Source of the DNA: JBCCFC01 sp965213595
GTDB lineage: Bacteria; Chloroflexota; Anaerolineae; Caldilineales; Caldilineaceae
Length of the DNA stretch: 64,000 nt
Assembly (NCBI GenBank): GCA_965213595.1
Contig: CBDBZO010000006.1
Span: forward strand, 992,001-1,056,000
Direction of reading: 5' to 3'
The notes under the pieces were generated by a model. It saw nothing but the letters and a program-made list of their open reading frames with translations, was not told where the DNA came from and ran no database searches. Position numbers and translations under genes: made by a program. Shown one piece after another: positions 15,113 through 24,322 of this stretch; positions within the stretch are counted from its first letter, which is position 1; every line of letters starts with the position of its first letter.

Positions 15113-15703
15113 ATGCGTCAAGCCACCATCAGCCGCCAAACCAAAGAAACGACCGTCTCGCTCACGTTTAACCTCGACGGGCGCGGACGGGCCGAAATTG
15201 AAACGGGCATCGGCTTTCTCGATCACATGCTCACGCTCTTCGCCAGCCACGGCCTGTTCGACCTGCGCGTACAGACCGCGGGCGACCTGCACATCGACGA
15301 GCACCACACCGCCGAGGATACCTTTATCTGCCTGGGCCGCGCGCTTGATCAAGCGCTGGGCGAGCGGCGCGGCCTCGTGCGCACGGCCCACGCCTACGTG
15401 CCCATGGACGAAGCGCTGGCCCGCGTCGCCGTTGATCTGGGCGGGCGCGCCTACAGCGTCTTCGCCTGCGAGTGGACGACGCCGCGGCTGGGCACGCTCG
15501 GCACCGATCTCGTTTACCACCTGTTTGAAACGCTGGCCTTCCACGCGCGGGTGAACCTCCACGCCCACGTGCTCTACGGACGCAACGACCACCACAAAAT
15601 CGAGGCGCTCTTCAAGGCGCTGGCCCGCGCGCTGGATGCGGCCACCCAGGTAGACGAGCGCCGCCGCGACGTGCCCAGCACCAAGGGAACGCTCGTCGCC
15701 TGA
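15113..15703 (+). CDS. hisB: Imidazoleglycerol-phosphate dehydratase
   Basis: The 196-residue enzyme converts imidazole glycerol phosphate to imidazole acetol phosphate in histidine synthesis, in the cytoplasm. It has both internal repeats with metal-binding His/Glu: GFLDHMLTLFASHG, DEHHTAEDT, and the second half YHLFETLAFHARVNLHAHV with NDHHKIEALFKALARAL. Length matches monofunctional HisB. ATG 15113 starts the conserved region (RQATISRQTKETTVSL); GTACACT about 45 bases upstream could be a -10 box. No other his gene is adjacent; hisC lies 9 kb away on the same strand. Confidence 0.95.
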   Translation: MRQATISRQTKETTVSLTFNLDGRGRAEIETGIGFLDHMLTLFASHGLFDLRVQTAGDLHIDEHHTAEDTFICLGRALDQALGERRGLVRTAHAYVPMDEALARVAVDLGGRAYSVFACEWTTPRLGTLGTDLVYHLFETLAFHARVNLHAHVLYGRNDHHKIEALFKALARALDAATQVDERRRDVPSTKGTLVA

Positions 15704-15842
15704 GCATGGGGCGGCCGCGGGCGGCTCAAGGGCAAAATGCTGCCGTTGATGCGGTTAAGGAGGTGTTTTCTTACGTCTCGAAAACATTTCTTGTTTTATG
15801 ATGGGGCCGCTGCAAACTTTTGCGTCGTTACCAGGAGAATTC

Positions 15843-16652
15843 ATGAACGGTCAGCACATTGTGAAATCAACGCGGGATCACCTGCTAGAGATCGCTTGGC
15901 AACTGCCTTATGAGGCGCGGCGAGCCGCTTTTCAGCAAATCTTTCCCAAGCGGTTTAACGCCCTTCAGCAGATGCGCTACCAGCCAATGCAGGTCGACTA
16001 CGGGCTGGCTTCCTTCGACAAGCACGAGTGCATCTTTGTCCACGTACCCAAGTGCGCGGGCGTTTCCGTCAGCCGCAGCCTCTTCGGCAGCCTGGTGGGC
16101 ACGCACGTCGCGCTGAAAACCTTTCAGCTAATCTACAGCAAAGACGAATTCGCCCGCTACTTCAAGTTTGCCTTCGTCCGCAATCCGTGGGATCGGCTGC
16201 TTTCGGCCTACCGCTTTCTCAAGCGCGGCGGCATGACAGATGAAGACCGGGCGTGGGCCAAGCAGCACATCGCTCCCTATGAAAACTTTGACGCCTTCGT
16301 CAAAGCGTGGGTGACGCCCCGCAACGTCAACTCGTGGCAGCACTTCAAGCCGCAGCACCGCTTTCTGCTGGACCCCGCTGGCCGCTGCCACCTGGACTAC
16401 CTGGGACGTTTTGAGAATTTGGAGCAGGACTTTGAGCAGGTCGCTCAGCGGCTGGGCATCGACGCCCGGATTGGCCATCTGAACCGCACAAAATCTGCCG
16501 TGCGCAAACGAGACTATCGCTCGTACTACAGCGAGGAGACAAGGCAAATTGTGGCCACCGTCTATCACAAAGACATCGAGGTCTTTGGCTACGAGTTTGA
16601 TTCGGCCAACCCCGCCTCAGTGCGGAATCTGCAGCTCGCGGAAATCGGATAA
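15843..16652 (+). CDS. Sulfotransferase family protein
   Basis: This 269-residue protein carries the PAPS-binding pattern of Sulfotransfer_2 enzymes: FVHVPKCAGVSVSRSLFG (5'-phosphosulfate loop) and FKFAFVRNPWDRLLSAYRFL (3'-phosphate site). These transfer sulfate to sugars or other acceptors; the acceptor cannot be told. AGGAG stands 6 bases before ATG 15843, which is preferred over an in-frame ATG at 15798. The 3' end overlaps the convergent GNAT gene by 36 bases. No sulfate-activation or glycan locus is adjacent. Confidence 0.85.
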   Translation: MNGQHIVKSTRDHLLEIAWQLPYEARRAAFQQIFPKRFNALQQMRYQPMQVDYGLASFDKHECIFVHVPKCAGVSVSRSLFGSLVGTHVALKTFQLIYSKDEFARYFKFAFVRNPWDRLLSAYRFLKRGGMTDEDRAWAKQHIAPYENFDAFVKAWVTPRNVNSWQHFKPQHRFLLDPAGRCHLDYLGRFENLEQDFEQVAQRLGIDARIGHLNRTKSAVRKRDYRSYYSEETRQIVATVYHKDIEVFGYEFDSANPASVRNLQLAEIG

Positions 16653-17138
16653 ATCTGGCTGGAGCGGGCAGATCATCAGCGCCTCCCAGGCGGGGCTCAG
16701 GCCAAAGTGCGCCGCCTGCACAAAGCCAAAGCGCGGGTAGTATTCCGGGTGGCCAAGCACGACGACCAGCGGCTCGCCCCGCTCACGCGCGACGCTCAAC
16801 CCCCGCTCGATCAGCGCCGTGCCAATTCCGCGCCGCTGCACCGCTGGCCACACGGACACCGGCCCCAGCGACAGCACGCGGGCCGGCCGCGCGCCCTTTA
16901 GCTGCACGTAGCTAAATAGGGCGTGCCCCACAACTTCTGCTTGCTGCCTTTCACGGTCGCTTCCCTCACGCTCCAGCAGCGCCACCAGCGATAGGTCGGG
17001 CACAAAATCCGCCGAAGCGCGAATCCGCTCAATCATCTGCACCTCGGCGCCGTCCGTTTGGTCAAATGCGAGGCGGGTAACGTGGGCAATGGCCTGGTAA
17101 TCGGAGGGGCGTTCCGGGCGGATGGTTAAAGCGCGCAT
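16617..17138 (-). CDS. GNAT-family N-acetyltransferase
   Basis: The 173-residue protein shows the GNAT fold: IRPERPSDYQAIAHVTRLAF at the start, LSLGPVSVWPAVQRRGIGTALI as the acetyl-CoA loop (Q/RxxGxG/A), and VVVLGHPEYYPRFGFVQA as the last strand-helix. This matches the YhbS-like group, which has this GHPEYYPRFGF segment. The substrate is unknown. It is convergent with, and overlaps, the sulfotransferase gene. Confidence 0.9.
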   Translation of the reverse strand: MRALTIRPERPSDYQAIAHVTRLAFDQTDGAEVQMIERIRASADFVPDLSLVALLEREGSDRERQQAEVVGHALFSYVQLKGARPARVLSLGPVSVWPAVQRRGIGTALIERGLSVARERGEPLVVVLGHPEYYPRFGFVQAAHFGLSPAWEALMICPLQPDLSDFRELQIPH

Positions 17139-17219
17139 GGTGAGTTTGGTGTGTATTCGCTAATTTTGTGCATGCCCATTTGCGTTGGCATTACCCATCG
17201 GTCACCACCAGAAAACGCT

Positions 17220-17819
17220 CTATGATGGGGAGTATGGTGGTGAGTTCTGCAGCGCCGCCCGTTGCTCGCGCAGCGCTGTGTACAGCCTCGCGCTCACGTT
17301 GTAAAACCAGCGATACTCCTGCCAAAATTCGCCCAGCCCGCGGTTGCCCGCGCGCTCGTAGGCCAGCGCCTGCTGCATCATCTCCAGCCGATCGGCATCC
17401 TTGACCAGGCGCGCTTCGGGGGACGAGCGCGCCGCATACTCTGCCCACAGCGCGCGGTAGCCGTCGCCGCCGGGAAGGTCGACAAAAATTTGGGCCACCG
17501 CCAGCGCCTCAGCTCGACGCTTCGCCTCTTCGCCCAGCAGTTCCACGCTGCGGTGCGGCAGGTCTGTCGTCACGCTCTCCGCCAAATCGTGCACCAGCGC
17601 CAGCCGCGCCACCCGCCCCACATCCAACGGTTCGACTAAGCCCGCCGCCGCCGGATCAACGTTGATGGCCTCGGCCAACATCAGCGCCAGCAGCGCCGTC
17701 GATGCGACGTGATCGGCGATGGATTCGGGCGACGGTACGCCGGCAAAGAGCCAACCGGCACGGGGAAGTTGCTTGAGGGCCGTGGTGTAGGCGAGGAAGT
17801 GGAGAAGCGGGTTGCTCAT
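17220..17819 (-). CDS. HD-domain hydrolase (YfbR/HDDC2-like nucleotidase)
   Basis: The 199-residue protein has the HD signature: His in SIADHVASTALL, HD in ALVHDLAESVTTDLP and Asp in LVKDADRLEMMQQAL. This layout matches the YfbR/HDDC2 group, metal-dependent 5'-deoxynucleotidases acting on dNMPs in the cytoplasm. The leader before ATG 17819 is a short-period repeat (AGCAATA units) without a Shine-Dalgarno. An 18-bp inverted repeat separates it from cinA. Confidence 0.85.
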   Translation of the reverse strand: MSNPLLHFLAYTTALKQLPRAGWLFAGVPSPESIADHVASTALLALMLAEAINVDPAAAGLVEPLDVGRVARLALVHDLAESVTTDLPHRSVELLGEEAKRRAEALAVAQIFVDLPGGDGYRALWAEYAARSSPEARLVKDADRLEMMQQALAYERAGNRGLGEFWQEYRWFYNVSARLYTALREQRAALQNSPPYSPS

Positions 17820-17830
17820 GGATGCGGTAG

Positions 17831-17858
17831 TAAGTACTGCTTATTGCTTATTGCTTGC
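17831..17858. repeat. Short-period repeat array (AGCAATA type) before the HD gene
   Basis: On the minus strand GCAAGCAATAAGCAATAAGC runs into AGTACTTA and ends 11 bases before the ATG, a 7-bp period repeated about three times. Confidence 0.6.
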
Positions 17859-17900
17859 GGGGAGAGCGCATTTGAGGGGTGGAAGTCGGGGAATGACGGT

Positions 17901-17967
17901 CGCGTGCGCTGCACGGCGTAAAACAAGAAGACATTCGAGCCATTGTTTGCGCCGTGCAGCGCACGCG
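17901..17967. repeat. Perfect 18-bp inverted repeat
   Basis: CGCGTGCGCTGCACGGCG at 17901-17918 is matched exactly by its complement at 17950-17967 across 31 bases. It lies between the HD gene and the cinA 3' end and could help end cinA-distal transcription or be a dispersed element. Confidence 0.65.
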
Positions 17968-18008
17968 TGATCCAACCAACACAGGCAGCGCACGCGCGGT
18001 GAGGTTGC

Positions 18009-19256
18009 CTAAGCCTCCATCTCCCGCCACAGCAGCTCGAAGGCGCGATTGCCCAGCCGCCGCAGCGTAAAGTCGTCCTGCCCGCCAAAGGGATAGCGCG
18101 TGCTGTCCACGGCAACGTCGCCGCCGGTCCGCCGGGCAAAGGCGATCCACGTTTCGCCGGAGGTTTGGCCGTACATCCCTTCGTCTGCACCGCTTGTCCC
18201 CAGCAGGGCGACGGCGTACGCCGCCTCCGTTCGCGCCAGCAGCGACCGCGCAGCCTCGACCGCGCTCGCTTCGTCGACCGTCGGCTGATCAACTTGCTCG
18301 ACCGCGGCGACCAGCGCATCCTCGCCCGCTTGATCGCTCGCCGTTCGCAGCCGCGCCGCCACGCCGCCGCGCGTGTTGCTTTCCACCAGGGCGACCGTCG
18401 CGCCACACTTGCGCAGCTGGCGCGCAACAACGGCCTCGATGGGCTCGTCGTCCGTTGTGCTGTAGATGTGGTCGCCAATGTGCTCGCGGATTTGGGCTTC
18501 CATCTCGTCGATCAGCGCATCGGCCTCCTCGGCGGTGAGGGCGCGGGCGGCGATGCGCACGTCCGCCTGGCCAATGTGGGCCGCCGTGCCAACGGTGGGG
18601 TTGGCGCCGCGCATCAACTCGCCGATGCGGCTGTCGATGGTGCTTTCACCGATACCAATCGTGCGCAGCAGCCGTCGCCGGATCACGCCGCTGCCACCGC
18701 GCCGGGCGTTTTCCTCCTGGAGCCAGGGCAGCACTGTATCGGCCATCAGCCGCTTCATCTCGCGCGGCACGCCCGGCAGCGCGATGATCGTGCCGCCCAG
18801 CCCCTCGCGGCTGCCGATGGCAAAGAAGCCGGGGGCCGTGCCCACCGGATTCTGAATTACGGTGGCGCCATCGGGGATCAGCGCCTGGCGCTCGTTGTTC
18901 GCGGTCATCGTCGAGCCAAAGCGAGCGAAGCGGGCGCGCAGCTGGGCCAGCGCTTCGTCGTCCAGCCGCAGCGGGCGACCGGTGGCGTTGGCGATGGCGT
19001 CGCGCGTGATGTCGTCCACCGTGGGGCCGAGGCCACCGGTGACGATCAGCACGTCGCTGCGGCTCAGCCCCAGCTCCAGCACGCCGCGCAGCCGCGGCTC
19101 ATTGTCGCCCACGGTGGTTTTGTAGTAGAGGTTGACGCCGATGTCGCGCAGCTGCTGCGCAATCCAGGCGGCGTTCGTGTCGACAATGTCACCCAGCAAA
19201 ATTTCCGTGCCGCTAGTGATAATCTCGGCGCGCAGGGGAGTCGTCTGTTGAGACAA
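18009..19256 (-). CDS. cinA: CinA-family protein with degenerate deamidase domain
   Basis: The 415-residue product begins with the MoaB/Mog-like CinA N-domain (EIITSGTEILLGDIVDTNAAW; DVLIVTGGLGPTVDDITRDA), associated with ADP-ribose pyrophosphatase activity. The C-terminal third should be the NMN deamidase domain, but the ESCTGG motif reads VESNTRGGVAARL and the following GG-V-Y-N-K segment is missing, replaced by an acidic insert. The deamidase is therefore probably inactive. The start is TTG at 19256 before SQQTTPLRAE; the upstream leader is a CCCCTGC-type repeat. CinA takes part in NAD recycling. Confidence 0.85.
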   Translation of the reverse strand: MSQQTTPLRAEIITSGTEILLGDIVDTNAAWIAQQLRDIGVNLYYKTTVGDNEPRLRGVLELGLSRSDVLIVTGGLGPTVDDITRDAIANATGRPLRLDDEALAQLRARFARFGSTMTANNERQALIPDGATVIQNPVGTAPGFFAIGSREGLGGTIIALPGVPREMKRLMADTVLPWLQEENARRGGSGVIRRRLLRTIGIGESTIDSRIGELMRGANPTVGTAAHIGQADVRIAARALTAEEADALIDEMEAQIREHIGDHIYSTTDDEPIEAVVARQLRKCGATVALVESNTRGGVAARLRTASDQAGEDALVAAVEQVDQPTVDEASAVEAARSLLARTEAAYAVALLGTSGADEGMYGQTSGETWIAFARRTGGDVAVDSTRYPFGGQDDFTLRRLGNRAFELLWREMEA

Positions 19257-19261
19257 GGGGG

Positions 19262-19516
19262 ACTCTTTCTTGGGGCAGGGGTGCAGGGGGGCAGAGGCGC
19301 AGGGGAGAAAGTTGGCTAGTACACGAGGGCATAAATTTTTAGACTGTTACCAGCGCGCATCGCCACCAAGCCAACCGGCTTTTAGCCGGTTTTCTTCAGG
19401 CAAGCTGGTGGGCTTTAGCCACCAGTGGCAGCATACGCCAACCGTCTACTTATTTATGCCCAGCTATACCAACCTATCCAGCTCCCCAGCTCCCGTGCTC
19501 CCCCGCACCCCTGCGC
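19262..19516. repeat. Inverted pair of CCCCTGC/AGCTCCCC-type short repeats
   Basis: A G-rich array at 19271-19307 (GGGGCAGGGGTGCAGGGG and on) and a C-rich array at 19479-19516 (AGCTCCCCAGCTCCCGTGCT and on) are roughly complementary and frame the whole intergenic region between cinA and the CpXC gene. Confidence 0.55.
19373..19425. repeat. Double hairpin (ACCGGCTTTTAGCCGGT and CTGGTGGGCTTTAGCCACCAG)
   Basis: Two adjacent short hairpins, AACCGGCT-TTT-AGCCGGTT at 19373-19391 and CTGGTGGGCT-TT-AGCCACCAG near 19405-19425, lie inside the framed region. This pair is a common type of dispersed intergenic repeat in filamentous bacteria. Confidence 0.55.
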
Positions 19517-19519
19517 AGT

Positions 19520-21190
19520 TTACATCGCCAGCGCGACTTGGCCGCGCAGCGACTTGATGGCGTCGGCCTGCTGCTTCTGGCCCGCCTGGCGCATTTGGCC
19601 TTCGAGGTCGACGAGCAGCTCGATAAAGCTGCCGTCAATCTGGTCGCGATTTTCTTTGATAATTTCGCGCAGCGCATTGCGGTCCGGCGCGCTCATCAGC
19701 CGGTTGACCAGCTGAACGGCGGGCGGCATCGACTCCTGCAGGATGGCGATGGCCTGATCGTAAATCTGGCGCAGGCGACGGGCCGCGGCGGTCGCCTTGT
19801 TCTTTTCCGCCTGCTGCACGTTGGCGGCCAGCAGGCCCAGGAAGGTGTCGTCGATGTAGTCGGCGTACTGGCGCAGCGCCTCCTCCACGTTGGCGGATTG
19901 CAGCACCTCCTGCAAAATTTGCTGCGCCTGCTGCAGCACGGCCTGTTCGCTCTGGCGCTGCCGCTCCTGCAGCGAGAGCACGATGTTGCGCGTCTGCGTC
20001 AGCCGCTCGCGCTCGGTCTCGTCCTCGCTCTCCTCCAGCCGGTCGGCGATCAGCAGCAGGAACTGGTAGTCCATGATCGGGGCCAGCGTCATCGCCAGCG
20101 CGGTGACGATTGACTGCGCGTTGCCGTTTTCGCCCTCCTCGCCGGATTCCGTCTCCCACACGGTCATCAGCGTCTCCAGCAGCGATTCGCGTGAGGGCGC
20201 TTTCTCGAAGCTGGCCAGAATGTCGCGGATTTTGTTTTGCAGCGCCTGGATTTCGCGGCCCGCCTCGGTTGTGTCGAGCAGCCGCTCGCGCACGCTTTCG
20301 AGCCGCTGCGCCGTCTCCTGCTGCCCCTGCATCGCCGTGAGCTGGAGCATCTGATCCAGCAGCGAGAAAAACTGGCGATCAAGCAAGCGCTGCTCGCGCT
20401 CGATCTTGGCGTCGAGCGCGGACTCATCATCGGCCAGGCGCACCAGCGCTTCGAGCAGCGTGCTCTGGTCGCGCTGGCGGCGCAGCATCTCCGGCGTGAC
20501 GCCCTCAAAGCCCCACAGCGTTTCGAGGAAGCGGTTCCAATCCAGGAACTGCTGCGGCTGAAGCATGTAGCCGCGCTTCGCCTCGTTGGGCAGCCGCTTC
20601 ATCAGCGCCTGCGACAGGTCACCGATGGCCCTTTCGCGCTGGGCCGCGCTCATCTGCGGCATCCCCTGCCCCGCGCCCGCCAGGCTGCCGGGAATGTAGA
20701 CGCCCAGAAAATTGTGGGCGGGCTCGTGCACCATCAGCGGCGAGCTGAGCGGACCACCCGCGCCGCAGCTGGGACAAATCGCCATGTTGACTTGGCCGCC
20801 GAGCAGCGCCTGCTTGAGCTCGGGATTGACGCCCGTGTCGATAATGCTAAAGACGGCGGTCGTGTAGGGCGTGCCGCAGTTGGGGCACTGGATTTGCGCA
20901 CCCGTGGGCGGGAAGAGCAGCTCGCCGCCGCGCCCCGCATTGGACGCGCCCCGGGGTTGGCTGCCCGCGGGTTGGTTGATCTTGTCGGCAGCGGGCGCTT
21001 TGTCTGCTGCCGCGCCCGCTGCGGCTTCCTGTGCCTGCTCCCCGTTGGTCGACGGGGCCTGTGGCTCGCGCTGTTTGTCGCGCGAGCGGCTGTAGCCGCT
21101 GGGCAGCTCGATGCCAGAGGATCGGGTGGGCTGCTCTTCTTCGCTGGGGCGGGGTTGACTTTCTTGACCGGGAAGTAAAATACCACTCAT
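19520..21190 (-). CDS. CpXC-domain protein
   Basis: The 556-residue protein has a charged, low-complexity N-terminal 100 residues, then a CpXC zinc domain (IQCPNCGTPYTTAVF, later AICPSCGAGGPL and MVHEPAHNFLGVYIP, about residues 95-170). A long, mostly helical region follows with many Gln, Glu and Ala (LLDQMLQLTAMQGQQETAQRL; QQAQQILQEVLQ), suited to coiled coils. CpXC proteins are widespread in Chloroflexota with unknown function. No signal peptide is present, so it is probably cytoplasmic. Upstream is a 447-bp gap. Confidence 0.8.
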   Translation of the reverse strand: MSGILLPGQESQPRPSEEEQPTRSSGIELPSGYSRSRDKQREPQAPSTNGEQAQEAAAGAAADKAPAADKINQPAGSQPRGASNAGRGGELLFPPTGAQIQCPNCGTPYTTAVFSIIDTGVNPELKQALLGGQVNMAICPSCGAGGPLSSPLMVHEPAHNFLGVYIPGSLAGAGQGMPQMSAAQRERAIGDLSQALMKRLPNEAKRGYMLQPQQFLDWNRFLETLWGFEGVTPEMLRRQRDQSTLLEALVRLADDESALDAKIEREQRLLDRQFFSLLDQMLQLTAMQGQQETAQRLESVRERLLDTTEAGREIQALQNKIRDILASFEKAPSRESLLETLMTVWETESGEEGENGNAQSIVTALAMTLAPIMDYQFLLLIADRLEESEDETERERLTQTRNIVLSLQERQRQSEQAVLQQAQQILQEVLQSANVEEALRQYADYIDDTFLGLLAANVQQAEKNKATAAARRLRQIYDQAIAILQESMPPAVQLVNRLMSAPDRNALREIIKENRDQIDGSFIELLVDLEGQMRQAGQKQQADAIKSLRGQVALAM

Positions 21191-21637
21191 GGAATTGATG
21201 CTTTCTACTATGTTTTTCCGAAACTAATTTTCCAAAAACTTTGTGCGTTCGTTTCTAAATTTGGTTTAAGCACTGGCGAGCCGCGTAATCTTGCACAACG
21301 TCAGTTGATAACTCACACTGCTGATAACTCAAGCTGCGCGCTGAACGGTGACCTATCACGGGTTGCCGTTGCTGCACAGGGCGACCGACGGCAGGGCGTC
21401 ATCGCTCGCGCGATTGGGCGCGCTTCTGCACAACGTGAGTCTATAAGTGTAGCGCAAAAGTGAAATGCCGTCTAACCTTCTGTGCGTTACTTCACAGGGT
21501 AACCGTGCCCTGGCGCGGTGGCACGCCGCCGACCCCTGTGGTAAACTGGAAAACAAACCGCAATATGATTTATTGCACCAATCCTGCCGCAGCCGCAAGC
21601 CCATCTATCCGCCAACCGACCAGCGAAAGGGAAAGTT
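21191..21637. other. Intergenic region between divergent CpXC and protease genes
   Basis: No reading frame with coding character, RNA gene or strong terminator was seen. It contains two copies of GCACAACGT(C/G)AG (near 21293 and 21428) and a tandem GATAACTCA (near 21307 and 21323). TGGTAAACT near 21538 could be an extended -10 for the protease gene. Confidence 0.4.
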
Positions 21638-22765
21638 ATGGCGAGCCCCGATCAGCTTCAACCAAACGAAACCAAAAATCAACAATCTACCCGCCAGCCC
21701 GAACCGATCCGCGCCTGTATTGACGTAGCGCTGCCGATTGAGTTGATTACGACGGCGGCCAACGAGGCGATGTCCGAAAACCCCGAAAATGCGCCGATGG
21801 TCTTGCCGGCCATGCTGCCCTCGCCGGTCTTTTTGGCCGTCGTTACGGGCAAGCGCTGGAAGCCGGGGCGCACGCTGCGCGTCAGCTTTATGGATGGCGA
21901 TCCGGCTGTGCAGCAGCGCATCCCCCCCATTGCCAAGCGCTGGGAGGAACACGCCAACGTCAAGTTCAATTTCGTCGACGATCCGCGCGCCGAGATTCGC
22001 ATCTCGTTTGCCAACCCCGGCTCGTGGTCCTACATCGGCACGGATGCGCTGACGATTCCCTTTGATCAGCCGACGATGAACTACGGCTGGCTCACGCCGC
22101 AGACGAGCGACGAGGAGTACACGCGCGTGGTGATCCATGAATTTGGCCACGCGCTGGGCTTTATCCACGAGCACCAGAATCCCTCGGCAACGATTCCGTG
22201 GGATCGCGAGGCCGTCTACAAATACTACCAGGGGCCGCCCAACAACTGGACGCGCGAGCAGGTCGACATCAACCTCTTCCAGCGCTACGCCCGCGACATC
22301 ACCCAGTTTAGCGATTTCGACAGGGAGTCGATCATGATCTATCCCGTGCCCAACAAGTTTACGCTGGGCGACTACGAGATCGGCTGGAGCAATGATCTCT
22401 CCGAATCGGACAAGCAGTACGCCGGCATGTTTTACCCCTTCGACGAAAAGCCCGTCACCGAGCTGACTGTCGACGGCGACCCCGTCGAGGATTCGATTGG
22501 GGAATTTGGCGAAATCGACACCTTCACCTTTCGCGTGGAGGAGGCCGCCCGCTACCGCATCGAAACCGAAGGCCGCACCGATGTGGTGATGGCGCTTTAC
22601 GGCCCCAACGACAACACGCGCCTGATCGACGAGGACGACGACAGCGGTCGCGGCCTCAACGCGCGTATTGTCGATGCGCTGGAGGCGGGGTCGTACACGG
22701 TGCGCGTGCGCCACTTCAGCAAAGAGAAAACGGGAGATTACAAAATTGGGGTGTACAAGGCGTGA
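21638..22765 (+). CDS. Astacin-like (M12A) zinc metalloprotease with pre-peptidase C-terminal domain
   Basis: The 375-residue protein has the zinc motif HEFGHALGFIHEH (about residues 166-178), matching the HExxHxxGxxH core of metzincins, and a following SIMIYP-type Met-turn (ESIMIYPVPNKF). The catalytic domain covers about 45-270. The last 100 residues form a PPC-like beta domain (GEIDTFTFRVEEAARYRIE; GSYTVRVRHFS). No N-terminal signal peptide is visible, which is odd for a PPC protease; export by another route or an intracellular role is possible. The start ATG is preceded by GGGAAAG. The stop overlaps the next gene's GTG start (GTGA). Confidence 0.85.
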   Translation: MASPDQLQPNETKNQQSTRQPEPIRACIDVALPIELITTAANEAMSENPENAPMVLPAMLPSPVFLAVVTGKRWKPGRTLRVSFMDGDPAVQQRIPPIAKRWEEHANVKFNFVDDPRAEIRISFANPGSWSYIGTDALTIPFDQPTMNYGWLTPQTSDEEYTRVVIHEFGHALGFIHEHQNPSATIPWDREAVYKYYQGPPNNWTREQVDINLFQRYARDITQFSDFDRESIMIYPVPNKFTLGDYEIGWSNDLSESDKQYAGMFYPFDEKPVTELTVDGDPVEDSIGEFGEIDTFTFRVEEAARYRIETEGRTDVVMALYGPNDNTRLIDEDDDSGRGLNARIVDALEAGSYTVRVRHFSKEKTGDYKIGVYKA

Positions 22766-23955
22766 ATCTTGCTGACCAAGCACACGAGATCGACTCAACG
22801 GACGAATCTACCCTTGCCCCCATCGCCGATGCGATCGGTGGCGCACGGGTGGTAATGCTCGGTGAACAAAACCACGGTGACGGCGCGACCTTCGCCGTGA
22901 AGGTCGCGCTGATTCGCTACCTACATCTACACCACGGCTTCGACGTACTGGCGTTCGAGGTCGATTTCTACTCACTCTTCCGCGCGTGGTCGCAGCTGAA
23001 ATCAAGTGAAGATGTTGGTGGCTTAGCTCGGCACGCTTACAAATTTTGGCGCGAGAGCCAGCAGATGCAGCCGCTCTGGCGTTTACTTGTCGAGCGCTTC
23101 AAGACGGCGCGCCCGTTACGACTCGCGGGTGTGGATGTACGCCATCATGGGCGCTACGCCAAGCAGCATTTGGCCGACGAACTGGACGCGTGGGTCAAGC
23201 AAGCAGATGGGGAGCTGTTCCACAGCCAGGATTACGCCGACTTTCGCGCGCTGTTGGTCGGCATGTTGGCAGAAGAGTACACACACAAAGTGAGCGGCAA
23301 CGAGCGCGTGCTCTTCTTCGAGATGTTGCAAACGCTCTATCAGCGGCTCGATGCGGCCTCGGATGATCTCTCGGTCGATGCTGATTTCTGGCGGCAGGCA
23401 CTCGTGAATCTCGACGGCGCGGCACGTAACTCGTGGGGGTTCGAGTATCGCGATCACGCCATGGCGTGCAATCTGCTCTGGCTCACCCAGCGCTTTGTGA
23501 ACGAAAAAATAATCGTGTGGGCACACAATTTTCACATCGCCAAGCAAAGCGATTTGTTTGCCGAGATCGATCCGATTTACAAAATGGTCGCCAGTACGCA
23601 CCGCGATCCGTTGCTGCACTCGACTATGGGCACGGTTGTCGCTAGCGAACTGGGCGATGACCTATATAGCATCGGCTTTGTAGCTTACGGCGGTCGCTAC
23701 AACAGCCAGGCGTGGCGTGGCGACTTTGAGCACGTAGACGAAATTCCACCAGCGAGCGACGACCTGCTCGAAACCCAGCTACACAATCAAGGCAACAAAC
23801 AGGCGTTTGTTGATTTGCGCATCGCACGGCAAAATATGCCAAACAAACCGTTTGCCATGCGCGGCATTGAGCACGATGCGGCGCACTGCATCGCGTGGCA
23901 ACAGGTCTACGATGGGCTATATTTTATTGACGAGATGGAGCCGCTCGCTGTTTAA
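22762..23955 (+). CDS. Erythromycin-esterase-like hydrolase
   Basis: The 397-residue protein matches the erythromycin esterase / EreA-like superfamily: GEQNHGDGATFAVKVALIRYL with the conserved Glu and His, DVLAFEVDFYS, and WAHNFHIAK late in the domain. Some members hydrolyse macrolide lactones, but most, including succinoglycan-associated ones, have unknown substrates, so resistance should not be assumed. The GTG start overlaps the protease stop by four bases, indicating translational coupling with the metalloprotease gene, an unusual pairing. Confidence 0.82.
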   Translation: MNLADQAHEIDSTDESTLAPIADAIGGARVVMLGEQNHGDGATFAVKVALIRYLHLHHGFDVLAFEVDFYSLFRAWSQLKSSEDVGGLARHAYKFWRESQQMQPLWRLLVERFKTARPLRLAGVDVRHHGRYAKQHLADELDAWVKQADGELFHSQDYADFRALLVGMLAEEYTHKVSGNERVLFFEMLQTLYQRLDAASDDLSVDADFWRQALVNLDGAARNSWGFEYRDHAMACNLLWLTQRFVNEKIIVWAHNFHIAKQSDLFAEIDPIYKMVASTHRDPLLHSTMGTVVASELGDDLYSIGFVAYGGRYNSQAWRGDFEHVDEIPPASDDLLETQLHNQGNKQAFVDLRIARQNMPNKPFAMRGIEHDAAHCIAWQQVYDGLYFIDEMEPLAV

Positions 23956-24091
23956 TTACGTGGTCGCGTGAGCCGCGTTCTCGGCACGCAACGGAATGAG
24001 CTTTGTTTGTTTGATTTGGAAATCTGCGTAATGTGGTGCTATCGTTAGCCAGAGTTAAGCACCTCGTCACCAGCCGGAACGGAGTGAGATT

Positions 24092-24322
24092 ATGACCCTG
24101 GATAAAGTCGCCGAACTGGCGAATCAACTTTCGCCGCTCGATCAGGTGCGGCTTATCGAGCGTATCACGCCGCAAATTGAGTTCGCGCTAATTAGTAAAG
24201 CAGCGCCGCGTGAATCCCTACACGGAATCTTTGCCCATTTGGGCCCCGCGCCGTCAGAAGAAGACATTGCCGAAATCCGCAAAGAAATGTGGGCGAATTT
24301 CTCTCGCGAAGATATTGCATGA
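24092..24322 (+). CDS. Antitoxin-like small protein paired with a PIN toxin
   Basis: This 76-residue protein (MTLDKVAELANQLSPLDQVR and an acidic C-terminus ending MWANFSREDIA) looks like the small helical partners found before PIN toxins in cyanobacteria and Chloroflexota. GGAGTGAG lies upstream of the ATG. Its stop overlaps the toxin ATG (ATGA at 24319-24322), a typical coupled toxin-antitoxin layout. The gene is intact while the toxin is not. The antitoxin label rests mainly on context. Confidence 0.72.
   Translation: MTLDKVAELANQLSPLDQVRLIERITPQIEFALISKAAPRESLHGIFAHLGPAPSEEDIAEIRKEMWANFSREDIA

Noticed and set aside
22762..23955. Macrolide resistance gene
   Set aside because: The protein matches the broad erythromycin-esterase-like superfamily, most of which has other or unknown substrates; no resistance context is present.
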